A stretch of 64,000 nt of DNA from Dentipellis sp. KUC8613 (taxonomy: Eukaryota; Basidiomycota; Agaricomycetes; Russulales; Hericiaceae). Under the pieces are notes generated by a model. It was not told where the DNA came from. It made no database searches and was given only the letters and a program-made list of their open reading frames with translations. The stretch is from contig NSJX01000001.1 in assembly GCA_002286715.1 (NCBI GenBank), positions 187,835-251,834 of the forward strand, given 5' to 3'. This document shows positions 22,241 to 34,364 of this stretch, piece by piece; position 1 is the stretch's first letter; the number at the start of each line of letters is the position of its first letter. The position numbers and the translations under genes were made by a program.

Positions 22241-24336
22241 ATGGTTTCTGTCATTGAGCTTTGCTTCATTCTTTTCGCCCTTTTTCTAGTTCAGCGACTC
22301 TTCTTTACTCGTCGCACCCCTGGCCCCCTTCCGCCAGGTCCGAAAGGTCTTCCTCTCATCGGCAATGCGTTAGATGTACCGACCAAGGAGGAATGGAAGA
22401 CGTACGCGTCATGGGGAAAACGATGGGGTGAGTTGCTTGCAGACATCGATTTCAGCTTCAACGTCTAATGTGATTCATGCGTCAGGCGACCTCGTTTACC
22501 TCAATGTCTTCGGAACCCCTCTTCTTGTCGTCAACTCCCTGAAAGTCGCAAAAGAGCTCCTCGAGAAGAAAGGCAGCATCTACTCTGATCGCATGGTCCT
22601 TGCTATGGGAGGCCAAATGGTTGGATGGGATGACGCACTGGGCATGTCCCAGTACGGAGAGCAGGCACACCGTTACAGGAGGCTCCTGCATCAGGTCATG
22701 GGGACCCGTGCCAACGTCGAGCAGTGGTACCCTCTCGTGACTACAGAGACCGTGCGCATGCTGCAAAACATCTTGAAGGAGCCCATGGGTGCTCTGGAAC
22801 ATATTCGCGCGTGAGCAGATCCACGTCATTGTTTTTACCTTCGCATTCAAACTGGCACCTCGTTTATATAGCGCTGTTGGCTCTACCATCCTCATGATCA
22901 CATACGGCTACGAGATCAAAGGCAAGGACGACGAGTTCTTGAAGATCGTAAGTCAAGCAATGGACGACTTTGCGCGCGTCGCTGTGCCTGGACAGTTCCT
23001 TGTCGACTTCATCCCAGCTTGTAAGCATCCTCGCAATTTCATCAACCTCATCCTTCTGCCTTTGACACACCACGTGCCAACAGTGAAATATGTGCCCGAG
23101 TGGGTTCCTGGAGCTGGTTGGCAGAAAGTTGGTCGCCGCATGGCACGCGATTACCAGAAGTTTGCATCCATGGGCTATGAACTCGTGAAGCAGCAACTCG
23201 TAAGCTTCTTACACGTTACTTGCCGTGACCATGGTACATGAATATCGTTATCTTAGAAATTGGGTACTGCTCTTCCTTCTTTCACCTCGGTCCATTTGAG
23301 CAGCGAAGAGCCTCTGACCGCACAGCGAGACCATGACATCAAGCTTACCGCAGTGGCTCTGTACGGAGGTGAGCATGACTTTCGCTTTATCGTGGCTAGT
23401 CTTGATGTTGACTAATTCTGCTGCAGGTGGTTCTGACACGGTCGGTCTCGAAAACTTCGATAATCGAGGCCCCGCTCACACTATCCGTTTGTAGACTGTA
23501 GCTGCACTGAACACCTTCGTTCTTGCCATGACGATGTACCCCGAGAAACAGAAGCTCGCTCAGGCAGAGATCGACTCCGTCATCGGAAATTCAAGATTAC
23601 CAGAGTTCAGCGACAAGCAGAGTCTGCCGTATGTGACTGCCCTCTGCAATGAGGTCCTCCGGTGGAACCCAGTCGCACCTCTCAGTAAGTCCTATGCACT
23701 TCACGGGACACCGTAGCTGACCGCACGGGCCAGACATTCCTCATGCTGCGAGGGCGGAAGACTTTCATCGTGGCTACTACATTCCCGCGCGCACTGGAGT
23801 CATTACGAACCTTTGGTACGTACATCCCACGTTGGACAAGACAACGCCTTATCAGGCTGTTTACAGGGCCATGCTGCACGACCCGGAGCAATACAAGGAT
23901 CCTATGTCCTTCAAGCCCGAGCGATTCATCCCCACAGACGGGAGTGCGCCCGAGCTCGACCCCCATGAGATCGCATTTGGTCTCGGACGACGGTAAGCTA
24001 ACGCGAGAGTCAAGCGAAGACCTTATTGATCGCATTTCCGTGACAGAATTTGCCCGGGCATCTTGCTCGCCGACGCATCCTTGTTCCTCAGTGTCGCCAC
24101 AATCCTCGCCACCTTCGACATCTCCAAGGCTGTGGAGAACGGTGTCGAGGTCGAGCCAGACGTCGAGTGGTCCAGCGGTATCAGGTTCGTGGACACCTGA
24201 AGTCACTGACCCCATAGATTCTAACGGAAATACTGACAGCTACCCGACACCTCTCAAATACTCGATCAAGCCCCGCAACGAACGAGCAGCCTCGCTCATC
24301 GCCCAGTCCGACTCATCACGTTCTGGAAAGCTGTGA
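22241..24336 (+). CDS. cytochrome P450 monooxygenase (P450-1 of three related genes)
   Basis: This is a microsomal heme-thiolate monooxygenase, about 510 residues once the many 50-60 bp introns are removed. The N-terminus MVSVIELCFILFALFLVQRL is a membrane anchor, followed by the hinge [20 protein letters not shown]. Diagnostic motifs in order are the I-helix ALYGGGSDTTVAALN (split by two introns), the K-helix [12 protein letters not shown] with its E-x-x-R pair, FKPERFIP, and the heme loop FGLGRRICPG with the cysteine ligand. The C-terminus is SSGIRSYPTPLKYSIKPRNE, ending SGKL. It resembles the group of basidiomycete P450s usually annotated as O-methylsterigmatocystin-oxidoreductase-like. 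That label says nothing firm about substrate. It is closest to P450-3 at 60.0 kb (shared YxDRMVLAMGG segment). A 2OG dioxygenase follows 482 bp downstream on the same strand. Confidence 0.93.
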
Positions 24337-24818
24337 TTTCTTCCCGTCCCGATTTCTTTCTATCTTTATTGCCCGAGGCATATTGTATCCTCTACGGACC
24401 ATTGCATCGGACTCCGCTCATTACTGTCCATCTTCTCGTCTCTGCGTTTTCGCATATGTGGATGTCTCCAGGTGTCTTGACGGTTCCGAGACCAATCTGA
24501 AACCCTCGACGGCGATGCATCCGTTCGGCGAAGCGCAGACCACTGTAATGCTAAGGATTACCGCGGCAGCTCCGCACGACCGAACCGCGATCGGTGTGCT
24601 CCTGCACGCGCGCTGTGCATCTGTATGCAGTGGTGCATGAGCGTCATGTGCATTCGTGGATTATGAATATCCGCATGCGAATCCCGAGCTACGATATATG
24701 AAGCCGCCGGACCATTCTCACGAGCATTGAACGCGCCTGTTTTACTTCCTACATAAGTATCGAGCACTGGGTGCTGGCACTGACGCACAGATAGCCCATT
24801 AGACCCCATATCGGCCAT
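24337..24818. other. intergenic region between P450-1 and the dioxygenase
   Basis: It should hold the P450-1 3' UTR (T-rich near 24340-24380) and the dioxygenase promoter. No gene or clear TATA element was seen. Confidence 0.5.
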
Positions 24819-26396
24819 ATGACAAACGTCAAGCAACCCGGCGGCAGCAGCGTCCCCGTCGTCGACTTCGGGCCCTTCCTCGACGGCAGCCAGAAGCAGG
24901 CAGTCGCAGATGCGATCCTCGACTCCTTCAAGTCCATAGGATTCGTCTATCTCACCAACCACGGCCTTCCGCAGAGCGAGATCGACACCATGTTCAGCTG
25001 GGTAAGCGCATGCATTGCGCACTAGCACTCGCGCTCAGATCACACCGGCTCACCCGGCGCAGTCCAAGCGCTTCTTTGCGCAGCCGCTGGAGATCAAGCA
25101 GCTTGCGCCGCACCCGCCCTCGGGCACCGACCACAGAGGTGCCGCATGCCACATTCACATCTAGCTAGGGGCTCGCCCTGACCATTGACATGACTGTTCG
25201 AACCTGGGTCCGACAGGCTACTCCGCACCAGGGCGGGAGAAAGTGTCGCAGCATATCTACGACAAGGACGACCTGGCGAAGAACCGCGCTAAAGCGCCCG
25301 ACGTGAAGGAGAGCTTCGAGGTCTGGGGCGATACCAGCCCGCACATATCGAACATCTGGCTGCCGGAGGGCGTCCTGCCCGGCTTCACAGAGGCGTGTCT
25401 GCACTTCTTCTGGGTACGGGCATGTGCAGCGTCGCAAATCATGCATGATGATATCTTACTGGAAGCATGTAGGCTTTTGACAAGGTGAAGATAGAGGTGT
25501 TGAGGGCACTGTCGCTTGGGCTGCATCTTGAAGAAGGCTTCCTCGGGGAGTATCACCAATCGCCCGACAACCAGCTGCGTCTCCTACACTATCCAAGGTG
25601 AATCAGACTCAAATTACCTTGGAGACGATCCTTCATTTGCTCCTGCTCATAGCGTTCCGGTTGCGGCCATCGAGCGCGAGGAAATCACGAGGATAGGTGC
25701 GCACTCTGATTTCGGCAGCATCACGCTGCTGGTCCAAGACGATGTTGGTGGCCTCGAAGTAGAGGATCCACAAGTACCTGGACAATTTCTGGTGAGTACA
25801 ATAGTTGGGCGGAGGGAATGCACCTTCATGCGACTTGGGCTCGTTCTAGGCGGTCCCGGTGGTTGCAGGCGCTATCATCGTGAATGCGGGCGACTTTTTG
25901 ATGCGCTGTGCGTCGTTAGAATAATCGCTGCCTTCCCTTCCAGGCACTGAATCATTGTGCTGGCTGAAGGGTCAAACGACATCATTCGGAGCACCGTCCA
26001 CCGCGTGCGCGCACCCCCGAACTTGAAGAGCGCAGACGGCATGACGCCAGATCGATATTCAATTCCCTATGTACGTGTGTCAACAATCCAGTCCTTGCCA
26101 TTTTTCTTGAACGCACTCACCTTCTTTGCACCACTAAACCTCTGAACTTGAACACAGTTCTGCAGCGCCGTAGGTCCCAACCGTGCAGTCCTACCTTCGC
26201 CGGTTATTCACGCCTGTTCCTCTAGGATTATGACAGGATCGTTGAATGCCTTCCTGGCACATACGCTGAGGACCACCCGAAGAAGTACGAGCCTATCTCC
26301 GTGAGTACATTTACGAAGGAGCCAAAAGTAGACTGTCTAACTGGCGTTTTGTAGGCCAAGGAATACGTCATGAAGAGGCTCGCAGCAAGTTATTGA
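24819..26396 (+). CDS. 2-oxoglutarate/Fe(II)-dependent dioxygenase (isopenicillin-N-synthase-like fold)
   Basis: This is a soluble non-heme iron oxygenase of the 2OG-Fe(II) superfamily, which hydroxylates or desaturates small molecules. The N-terminal DIOX_N domain is clear: SVPVVDFGPFLDG, AILDSFKSIGFVYLTNHGLP, then SKRFFAQPLEIKQ and RGYSAPGREKVSQ. The catalytic half has the HxD pair in RIGAHSDFGSITLLVQD, then VAGAIIVNAGDFLMRWSND, the distal histidine in RSTVHRVRAPP, and the 2OG-binding R-x-S in RYSIPYF. The chain ends YVMKRLAASY. About eight introns were placed in frame, including a splice inside LMR/WSND that completes the Trp codon. The P450 just upstream on the same strand could act in the same pathway, but two adjacent oxygenases alone do not prove a biosynthetic cluster. 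Confidence 0.9.
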
Positions 26397-26788
26397 GGAT
26401 TTTTGACAGAATTCGCGAGATGCTTCTGTGCGGTGTACTATGATGTCTGCAAGGCGATTTTATGGGTGGATGTGTAGTATGCGTAGTGTATGGCCACCAT
26501 GACAATTGAGTCCAGAGCACTGAGGGTCCTATCCTTGCCAGCCTGAGGTGCTTGCAGAAGTAAATGCTCTTGGTAGAAAACCTTCTGTATATAAGGGTTT
26601 TCTGACATGACACTGGATGCAACGACTTCCAGACTCGGAGATGATGGTGGTCAACAAAAGGCAGAGCCAAGATCACAACAACCCGACAACTACGCGTCGC
26701 GTAATCTCCAAAGCTTCCATCACGTGCATCGCTCCTCTTCCCCACCACCACCCACCGTTACTTTCGCAGTATACGCGTACAAACTACG
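26397..26788. other. intergenic region between the dioxygenase and Tti2
   Basis: It is 392 bp long and holds the dioxygenase 3' UTR and the Tti2 promoter. CCACCACCACCCACC lies about 40 bp before the Tti2 start. No gene was seen. Confidence 0.5.
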
Positions 26789-28474
26789 ATGGCAATCGTC
26801 TTCGACCTATCCGAAGAAGCAGAACCGCCCGCCATCACAGCCCTACTCAAGGACCTGAAGATCCCCGCGGATTACGCGCGCTTCGAGGCCCTCGGAGACG
26901 CGTCGCTCTTCGACGAGCTCGATCGGTGGAAGGAGCATGCACTCGTGTCCCTGCGGGCTCTTCGCGAGCTGCTTTCGAAACGGGACGGTGTCGATGAGGA
27001 TGAGAGAGCGGATGTCGTGTTCGCGGTCGCGCCGTTCCGCGGCGAGGGGGAGTGGACGTCCGAGGAGATGGGCGAGCTCGCGGAAAGTACGCGTTTGCCC
27101 CGCCTATTTGCTCCAATGCTTGCTGACCTTGAACGAGGATACAGCTATTCTCCACTTGACCGGAAGCCTTGACGTGCCGTTTCTCGAGAAACTGTTGATG
27201 CAATATGTCAAGCCCGTATTCCAAGCTACCCCGCACCCGCTGCTGAACACCGAGACCGGGCGCAAGCTGCCGCGTGCGGCGGGTGGGCCTATGGCGACTC
27301 AAGACGTGTATGAGGGGCAGGCGTGGAAGGCGCATCCTGGGATCGGCAATGTGTTGCTGTGGTGTGTGCAGCACATCGAGGTGCGTAGTATGGGTTGCTT
27401 GAAGACATCTTGGGTGCTAAAGCTCGCGTCTTCAATTGTTGATCTAGAGTGACGCGTATGAACGCCTGTGGTACCTCGTCGTGCCTCCTGTCATGACGTT
27501 GCTGGATGATTATGAGGCCAAATACAAGCTCGAGGGCATCTTGTCTGTCAGGGCCTTGCTGGTGAAAGCACCTCCCGACCTCCTGCGTCGCACGGGTGTC
27601 TCCGAACTGCTCTTATCCGTAAGTTTCTGTCATGTCGCAATAAATTACGCTGCTGATCACCATTCCCTGTTTTGCAGTCCATACAGCGCGCCTTGACATT
27701 CCTGCACTCCCCGTCGACACCCAAATTGATACGTGCTGCTGTGCCCACTGCCATCGACTTGATCCTCCGTACTACACAGAAAGGCAGTGAGCAACAGTTC
27801 AACCAGTTGTGTGCCATACTCGGAGAAGGCATCATTGGTAGTGTGTGGATGTATGGATCTCAAGATGCAGATGCCATCGAGGCCAGCGTGGACAGTCTGC
27901 CTGAATTGATCAAGGTCTTGCGTATCGGGACGACGAGATATCTGAAGGCAGGCCTATAATTGCCTTCCAGAAATTGTGGTCTAATCGTCTGCCACTATGC
28001 AGGCTCTCATCCTCCAGTTAACACACCCGCTTCATCCGAATCCCCACAGGCCTGCTCGACCCTCGTTACAGATCTCGTCTCTTCGGGCGCTCCTCTGCTT
28101 GATACAAGGATGTTCCCCGAGAATGCATGCTTGGAAAGGTACCATACTGGAGAGCATCGCCAAATGCTGGGTGACACTGGTGGACGCCGCCAAAGCGGAT
28201 CCAGGTAAGACGATTCGCTGTACCTGACACGAATGCGACTCATCGACTTGGATACGTACAGAATCACTCGCCCTGAAGGAAGGTTTGCGAAACACCGCTG
28301 TCCAGCTTGCATTCGCGGCACCCTCCGTTCTCAACGTGAGTCCCGCTATTCGTCCGACCCCGAAGCTAAGCTGAAGGAGGCGTTGGCTAGAACTACGCTG
28401 CACTGATTGCGCGCGATGAGGATATGTTCGGACCACTTCTCGGCAATCTCCCCGCACCCAAGATAGAGGGGTAA
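26789..28474 (+). CDS. TTI2: TELO2-interacting protein 2 (Tti2), TTT complex subunit
   Basis: Tti2 is the helical-repeat subunit of the Tel2-Tti1-Tti2 co-chaperone, which with Hsp90/R2TP stabilises PIKK kinases such as TOR, ATM and ATR. The spliced chain (about 440 residues) starts MAIVFDLSEEAEPPAITALL. Conserved parts include LPRAAGGPMATQDVYEGQAW, VLLWCVQHIESDAYERLWYL, VPPVMTLLDDYEAKYKLEGI and the DLLRRTGVSELLLSSIQRAL helix. It ends LIARDEDMFGPLLGNLPAP followed by KIEG and TAA. Helices rich in Leu/Ala run through the whole protein, as expected. At the YLK/ALILQ junction the intron (about 27950-28001) has no GT donor in reach and seems to use GC (AAG|GCAGGC ... TATGCAG). Assignment rests on the central motifs and overall design and is good but not absolute. 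Confidence 0.8.
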
Positions 28475-29362
28475 TGGGCTATCGTCGTCGACGCCCTTGC
28501 CCTCAATTTCGGCCAAACGGCCACGGAAGCACAATCGCCCAATCGGGGGGCACAGCGTCAGAAGAACCTCGTCAGGGCCGTTCTTCCGATGCTTCAGCGC
28601 TATTCTCCGGCGTGTCTGGGCACACCCGGCGGCATTCCTCGACTGATGATGCTCCTGGGTTCGCCTCGAGGCAGGCGGGAAGCCCCAGCCATCTCTGAAA
28701 GGCAGTATACAGCGGTAAGCCGTGCTCGCTTGCAGCGTTCGTGCCGTATTTGCTTCCGCTGTAACTGCATACTTCGACGTTGGAAATACGAAATGACGTC
28801 GGTCCCCAAAAGAGCATGGTATCTGCGCCTCGGATCTTTTCGATCGCGTCACGGAAGCAAAGGTGTTCAACGGACTTGTAGCTGGATTCTGTGTCGTTCG
28901 CGTAGCAGAAGTCGCGCATCTGACGCCATGGAACAGACCCAGACACTCCGCTACTTGTGACAGAAATATCTCCTGGTTGAGGGCGTTAATGGGAGGCCGG
29001 AACCGTCAGTACCGACATTGCCCCCGCTGTTTCTGAATCCGAGCGAAGACACTCCGTCATCGTTGTGGAGAAGGGTTCTGGATGAAGAGAAAAATGCACC
29101 ATTTCTCGAATTTTTGAGACGACTTGCTGCCTGGTCGAGTAGACGGAGTTTGAGAGTGGTTCTGGCTGAATACGAGTCGAATGAAAGAAGGAAAGGGAGA
29201 GGATCTGAGATGGCGTTATTTGTGCGTGTTTGAGGTCACGCGCGGACGGGCGTGTTCGCGCTTCGCAACAACGTGTTTCTGCTGCTTACGCTCCGTGCTC
29301 CTTGTCCTCTCCCCTCATCTGCCTCGTCGTCGCTGCGCACCGCGTCCTCGACCCTGCCCGCG
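28475..29362. other. unresolved region between Tti2 and Cdc14
   Basis: About 890 bp carry overlapping open frames on both strands: plus 28589-28960, minus 28572-28946, and a plus frame running to 29233 after a possible CAG acceptor at 28968. The last reads LFLNPSEDTPSSLWRRVLDE and then FLEFLRRLAAWSSRRSLRVV, which is protein-like. I could not build a complete gene with a start, consistent splicing and a recognised domain. It may be one small unknown gene, or the untranslated regions of the neighbours. Confidence 0.35.
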
Positions 29363-31621
29363 ATGGCCTACCACTGCGAGCCGCTGTGCCACTTTGGGGA
29401 CAGGTATGGTCTTCTTCCCAGCTCCGCCATGGTTCGACGTCCCCAGCGCGATCGCGTCTGACCTGACACCCTCCGTGCCATTGTGCATCCAGGCTATACT
29501 TCACCACCTTCGCACACCCGCCGCCGCGACAAGAGACGCTGAATGAGGTCGAATCGCCAGTGTCGCGACCTCGCGTGCGTGGCGCACCCCGAAGCGGCCC
29601 CTCCGTTTCACCGGAAGACGACGCGAAATACTACTATTTCACTATCGATGAGCAGCTCGTGTACATGTCGTTCTTCCAGGACTGGGGACCTCTGAACATT
29701 GCGATGGTCTACAAGGCGTGCATCTACATCCACTCCCTCCTCGCGGTGAGTTGCCCGTCTATGGCTATCCACGACGCCGCTCACGCGCCTACCTGTCCGC
29801 ATTCGGCAGGACGAAGAGCTGTCGCAATATCGCCTTGTTCTATACACATCAGATGATCCGAAGAAAAAGGCGAACGCTGCTCTGCTCATGGCACTCTATG
29901 CTGTGCGTATCACATCTGAAGCCACGCCGATGGTGATATGGGCTGACTCGCATGCGACAGTTGATTGTTCTGCAACACGCACCCTGGGAAGCCTTCCAGC
30001 CGATCGCCGAACTCGAGTTCATGCCCTTTCGCGATGCGGGGCGTGGGCGATCTGACTTCAATCTGAGCATCCAAGATTGCCTTTGGGGCATATTCAAGGC
30101 TATGCAGAATAACCTTCTGGATCTCAATGATTTCGATGTCAACGAATACGAATACTACGAGAAGGTGGAGAACGGCGACTGGAATTGGGTCACGCCTCAC
30201 TTTATCGCCTTCGCATCACCCGTCGATCCCGTGTGGCTCAGAGGCCAGAAGGAGAAGAGGGAGTCGGACGCAGCAGGCCCGGCTTCGCCAGTCAGGGCGG
30301 GCACCGGGAAGTCATTAGCTCTCGAGAGGAAGCTGCCCACACCCTACGCCAACTGCTTGGAATATTTCCAGCAGAAGAGCATCAAGCTCGTTGTACGCCT
30401 CAACAATGAGCTCTATGATCGCACGACCTTCTTGGAGCGCGGGATGAATCATCTGGAGCTTTACTTTGACGATGGGACCAACCCCACCGACGACATAGTG
30501 CGAAGGTTTATTGACGTCTCAGACGAGGTGATCCAGGCCGGTGGGGTCGTTGCTGTCCATGTACGTCCGCAGTCATCAGTTTGTCGTAATGTACCTGACA
30601 GATTCCTTCACAGTGCAAGGCTGGTCTCGGCCGTACTGGGACCCTTATCGGCGCATACTTGATCTGGAAGTACGGTTTCACTGCCAGTGAGGCAATCGCC
30701 TTCATGCGGATAGTCCGCCCCGGCTGCGTCGTTGGCCCTCAGCAGCAGTTCATGTACTGCAAGCAGCTCGAATGGGCTAAATGGGCGGCCGTCGACGAAA
30801 TGCGCAAGGCGCAGGCCGCGATACCCGCAGCCATTGTCGCGCCCGTCACGCCACCAGCAGAAACGGATGACGAGACTGTCCGGATGGATGCCATCCCTGC
30901 AAATGCTGTCGTTATCCCGACCACGCCCCCTCCCATGCCACCCGTGACACCGAGCAAGCATATTGCTGCAGCTGCAGCGAAGGCGAAAGCCATCGCGCCA
31001 CCGGGCCAGCCGCGCAAGACGCCGAACGCGAAGCGCGTCGCTGTCGATTCATCTGACGATGAGGAAGACGATACATTGCCAGCACTGGGTATCGCGCCAC
31101 CCCCGGCGCGCAAGACACGGCCGGTCTCCCGAACAGGCCTTGCGCGCGTCACTGCGTCTGATCAGCGTCCCACACGCGTCACTCGGTCTACAGCTGTGAA
31201 CGCCGCCCATTCGCGTAAGCCGGGCACCGCGCTTAGCTCAGTATCTAGCAAGGCCAATGGCCAGGCCCCACCCAACAAGATCCCGCGGCTCGCTAATGGC
31301 ACCACCGCTCGTGGGGGAACGTCGAAGTTGCCTCCCGTTGCGCCTGCACCTGCCACTGGCACTCGACGAACGTTGCGCCCACCATCACCTGTTGCATCAC
31401 GCCTGCCCACGCTCGTCCAGCCCAAACGCTCACATACCAACTCGGTAAGCTCGATTGGTGCTGCGACGATAAAGCTCGCCCAAGCTGCTGCAGCCACGAA
31501 CCAGTGGATGAAGAACGGCGCGAATGCAGTCGTGAAGCCGGGCAACAAGAGCGAGCGACCGGGGTTGAGGAGCGTGCGGCGGCGACGGAGTAGCTTCAGC
31601 GCCGCCGACGTCGTGGCATGA
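29363..31621 (+). CDS. CDC14: Cdc14 dual-specificity protein phosphatase
   Basis: Cdc14 removes phosphate from Ser-Pro sites of Cdk substrates and acts in mitotic exit, cytokinesis and septation. The product (about 660 residues, four introns) begins [20 protein letters not shown]. The N-terminal Cdc14 domain shows [38 protein letters not shown] and [20 protein letters not shown]. The catalytic domain has the conserved [16 protein letters not shown], the general-acid region [20 protein letters not shown] and the signature [20 protein letters not shown], whose Cys codon is the first codon of its exon, then [18 protein letters not shown]. The last ~270 residues are a disordered Ala/Pro/Ser/Lys-rich tail with many S/T-P sites. 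The ATG at 29363 is used because the ORF upstream is low quality; an in-frame ATG at 29252 exists. Confidence 0.95.
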
Positions 31622-32183
31622 GTTGGTTGGTTTCCTTCTGGTTTGGTGTGTGCGATCTCTGGTTTCCCCATGTGCATGTATCATCTGCCGCATTCCCGTC
31701 TACATACGTTCTCGCATCTTCACGCATCGCCCCCTCTTGCATACCCTGCATGGTACCCCTTCCCTCTCTCCCCCACGATCGCTATCTTTCGTTCTTCCAT
31801 TTATCTCTCACATCTCGCAACTCGATATCTATAACACATCATCACCATCGTCTGTCTGCCTCGTTTTCTTCTTCCACACACATGCACGCACTGGATGGCC
31901 CCTGCATTCCTACCCTTCCCCGCCCGCCAATCGCAGCACCGGACTGTATCCGCGATACTCTAATAGCGAACCGCTCGTATACCTGTACAGTGTTGTATAA
32001 ATACCAGCTTCCGCAGATATCAACCCCCATTATACATGCGTTTTTTAAATTTCACCACCAGGTGCCCTTTCGTGCATGCTAGCTTCTGGGTCTAGCCTTT
32101 GCTGCTGGCACACTTCCCGCACTGACGATCGAACAAGATACACGCGATACGAATACAACAGCCCCGCCCCCTCTAACTCCCAC
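31622..32183. other. convergent 3' region between Cdc14 and UROD
   Basis: It is T/C-rich on the plus strand, as expected of a Cdc14 3' UTR, and ends at the UROD stop codon. The open frames across it are compositional (Ser/His/Pro-rich). No gene was seen. Confidence 0.6.
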
Positions 32184-33467
32184 TCACGCCTCCGCGCCCT
32201 TCGCCGAATACTTATGTATGCACTCAAAGAACCACTTCAGGTCCTCCGGGTCCACCCCGGGCGTGATCCCATGCCCCAAATTCGCAATCCACGCCCTTGG
32301 CGCCGCACCCACATCGCCGCCCTTGAACGCGGCGCACATGCGCTTTACCTCGCGCTCAATGGCCTCGCGGCCCGCATACAATATATTCGGGTCGACGTTG
32401 CCCTGCAGCGCGACGCGCGCGCCGGCGGCCGCGCGCGCGGCGCCGGGCTCGATGCCCCAGTCGAGCCCGAGCACGTCGTAGCCCGCGCCGGCGAGCGCGG
32501 GCAGCGACTGGTTCGCGCCCTTGGCGAAGAGCGTGAGCGGCACGGCGGGCAGGCCCTGTGCGGCGAGGCGCGCGCGCAGCGCGGTGGCGATGTGCGTGAG
32601 CGAGGGGAGCGAGAAGGCGAGGAAGTCGTGTGGGGAGAGCTCGCCCGCCCAGGAGTCGAAGATCTGCAGGAGCTGGAGTGCGGGTTCCGTGGGTCAGCGA
32701 TGCAGATGGGCGAGGAGGGGAGGGAGGAGCGCACGTACCTGGGCGCCGGCTTTGACCTGCCCCGCGAGGTAGTCGACGCAGACGTCCGCGATGCGCATGA
32801 GGAGCGCCTTAGACTCCTCGGGCCACTTGAAGAGCCACGTCTTGGCCTTCTGGAACGTCTTGCTGCCGCCGCCCTCGACCATGTACGCGAAGAGCGTCCA
32901 CGGCGCGCCGCTGAAGCCGATGAGCGGGACCTCGCCCGCAAGCGCGTGCCGCGTCTGCGTGAGCGCGCGGAAGACGTACCCGAGCTCGCGGTCGACGTCG
33001 ACGTGCGGGCGCAGCTTCTGCACGTCGTCCGGCGTGTTGAGCGGCGCGGGGAAGAACGGCCCCGGGTTCATGAGCACCTCCATCCCCATCGCTTGCGGGA
33101 TGACGAGGATGTCGCTGAAGATGATCGCCGCGTCGAGCAGCCCCGAGTACCGCCGCACGGGCTGCAGTGTGATCTCCGTCGCGAGCGGCGGGGAGCGGCA
33201 GATCTCGAAGAACTCGTGGTTTTCGCGCACTTTGCGGAATTCTGTTGCAGTATCAGTCTCGCGCGTTCGTGCTCAATGGATAGATGAAGGCGCACCGGGA
33301 AGGTAGCGACCTGCCTGCCTCATCACCCAGACCGGTGCACGTTCGGTCTCCTCGCCTGCAGCGTGCGGATGTTAACGGATGTGCACGGATGTCGTGTGCG
33401 CGCTCTCACCTCTGGCTGCTCGCAACAACAGGTCATTCTTCAAAGGCGGAAAGTCTGATGTTGCCAT
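32184..33467 (-). CDS. HEM12: uroporphyrinogen decarboxylase
   Basis: This cytosolic heme-pathway enzyme removes four carboxyl groups from uroporphyrinogen III to give coproporphyrinogen III. The minus-strand product (about 370 residues) starts MATSDFPPLKNDLLLRAARG at 33467, followed by ETERAPVWVMRQAGRYLPEF, the substrate-binding RQAGRYLPE signature. Then come FFEICRSPPLATEITLQPVR, DAAIIFSDILVIPQAMGMEV (with the catalytic Asp), PLIGFSGAPWTLFAYMVEGG, LLQIFDSWAGELS, VLGLDWGIEPG and ALQGNVDPNILYAG. It ends WIANLGHGITPGVDPEDLKW and a short tail. Three introns of about 55-60 bp were placed in frame. The third exon is very GC-rich, which creates long antisense open frames. Function is certain from the signatures; heme supply is of course needed for the P450s nearby, but no regulatory link is seen. 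Confidence 0.97.
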
Positions 33468-34364
33468 GTTATTCTCGTGAATGGGGTGCAACGGCTCGGT
33501 GTAAGGATAGTACGGGGTGCGAGGCCTTCGTCTTCAAAATCCGGAAATCGGAGTTGTCTATGCAACTACTGCATCTTTATGAGCATCCACTGCAAAAAAC
33601 TGACTCGAAGTGAACTCGGACATTACCTATGGCTCTGTCGGTGTACGTGGAGGAAAGAAAGACGTGGGCTCTTAGCTGGAACGACTGGGGCACATGTCCG
33701 AGTGCTGCTCAGAGTGAATTTCGTTACACCCACGATCGCGGCCGTGAGATCGAGCGATCTGCAATCTTATCTGATAACTACAGCCTTCAACCACTCGCGT
33801 AGCGTCTCAAGCAAAGCATTCTCATGACATCCCCTCATCCACGCATGCAGGATCAAGCTCCCCGACTCGGTTCAGAGCGCCCCGGATAGGCTTTGGTATC
33901 CCGTGCGCAAGACGCTCAAAGACCCACAGCTTTGCCCGCCACGCACTTTCAATATGTGAGAGTCCAGACACGCCACATGCACGTCCGAGGGATCTTCCAT
34001 ACAAAAAGCAGGTAGCCCCCCAGCCTCTGAAATCCACCAATGTGACTGACACGATTACCTTCCATTGACTCACAACGTCGCCCGAATGAACGCACCGAGA
34101 CTCGCCACTGGCACTTCATACCGTCGGCTGACTCCCAGGCCGCGACATTCGCAGTTAAAGGCCCCGCCCTCCTAGCCTCAAAAGAACATAGCCAATGCGC
34201 GAAGCTCGATTAGTAGCAGGCAGCCCAAGGGCGTACAGGTAAGGCATGGACAAAAGCGGAAATGAACGTGGAACCTGCAAGAAATGACGTGGGGGCACCA
34301 CCGTCAAAGTCATATGTTACAGCGGAATCATTAAGTCTGCACTCCGGGATAGACGCCAGCCTTT
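33468..34364. other. intergenic region between UROD and P450-2
   Basis: About 900 bp with no convincing gene. It includes the UROD promoter (minus strand, just above 33467) and the P450-2 3' flank. The frames at 33477-33827 (plus) and 33822-34073 (minus) show no domain. Confidence 0.5.

Noticed and set aside
28346..28870. 174-codon minus-strand frame overlapping the end of Tti2
   Set aside because: It is antisense to the supported Tti2 last exon and has no recognisable motif.
32076..33287. 403-codon plus-strand open frame
   Set aside because: It is antisense to the GC-rich exons of uroporphyrinogen decarboxylase, which has all family signatures on the minus strand; the frame is an Arg/Glu/Leu-rich shadow.
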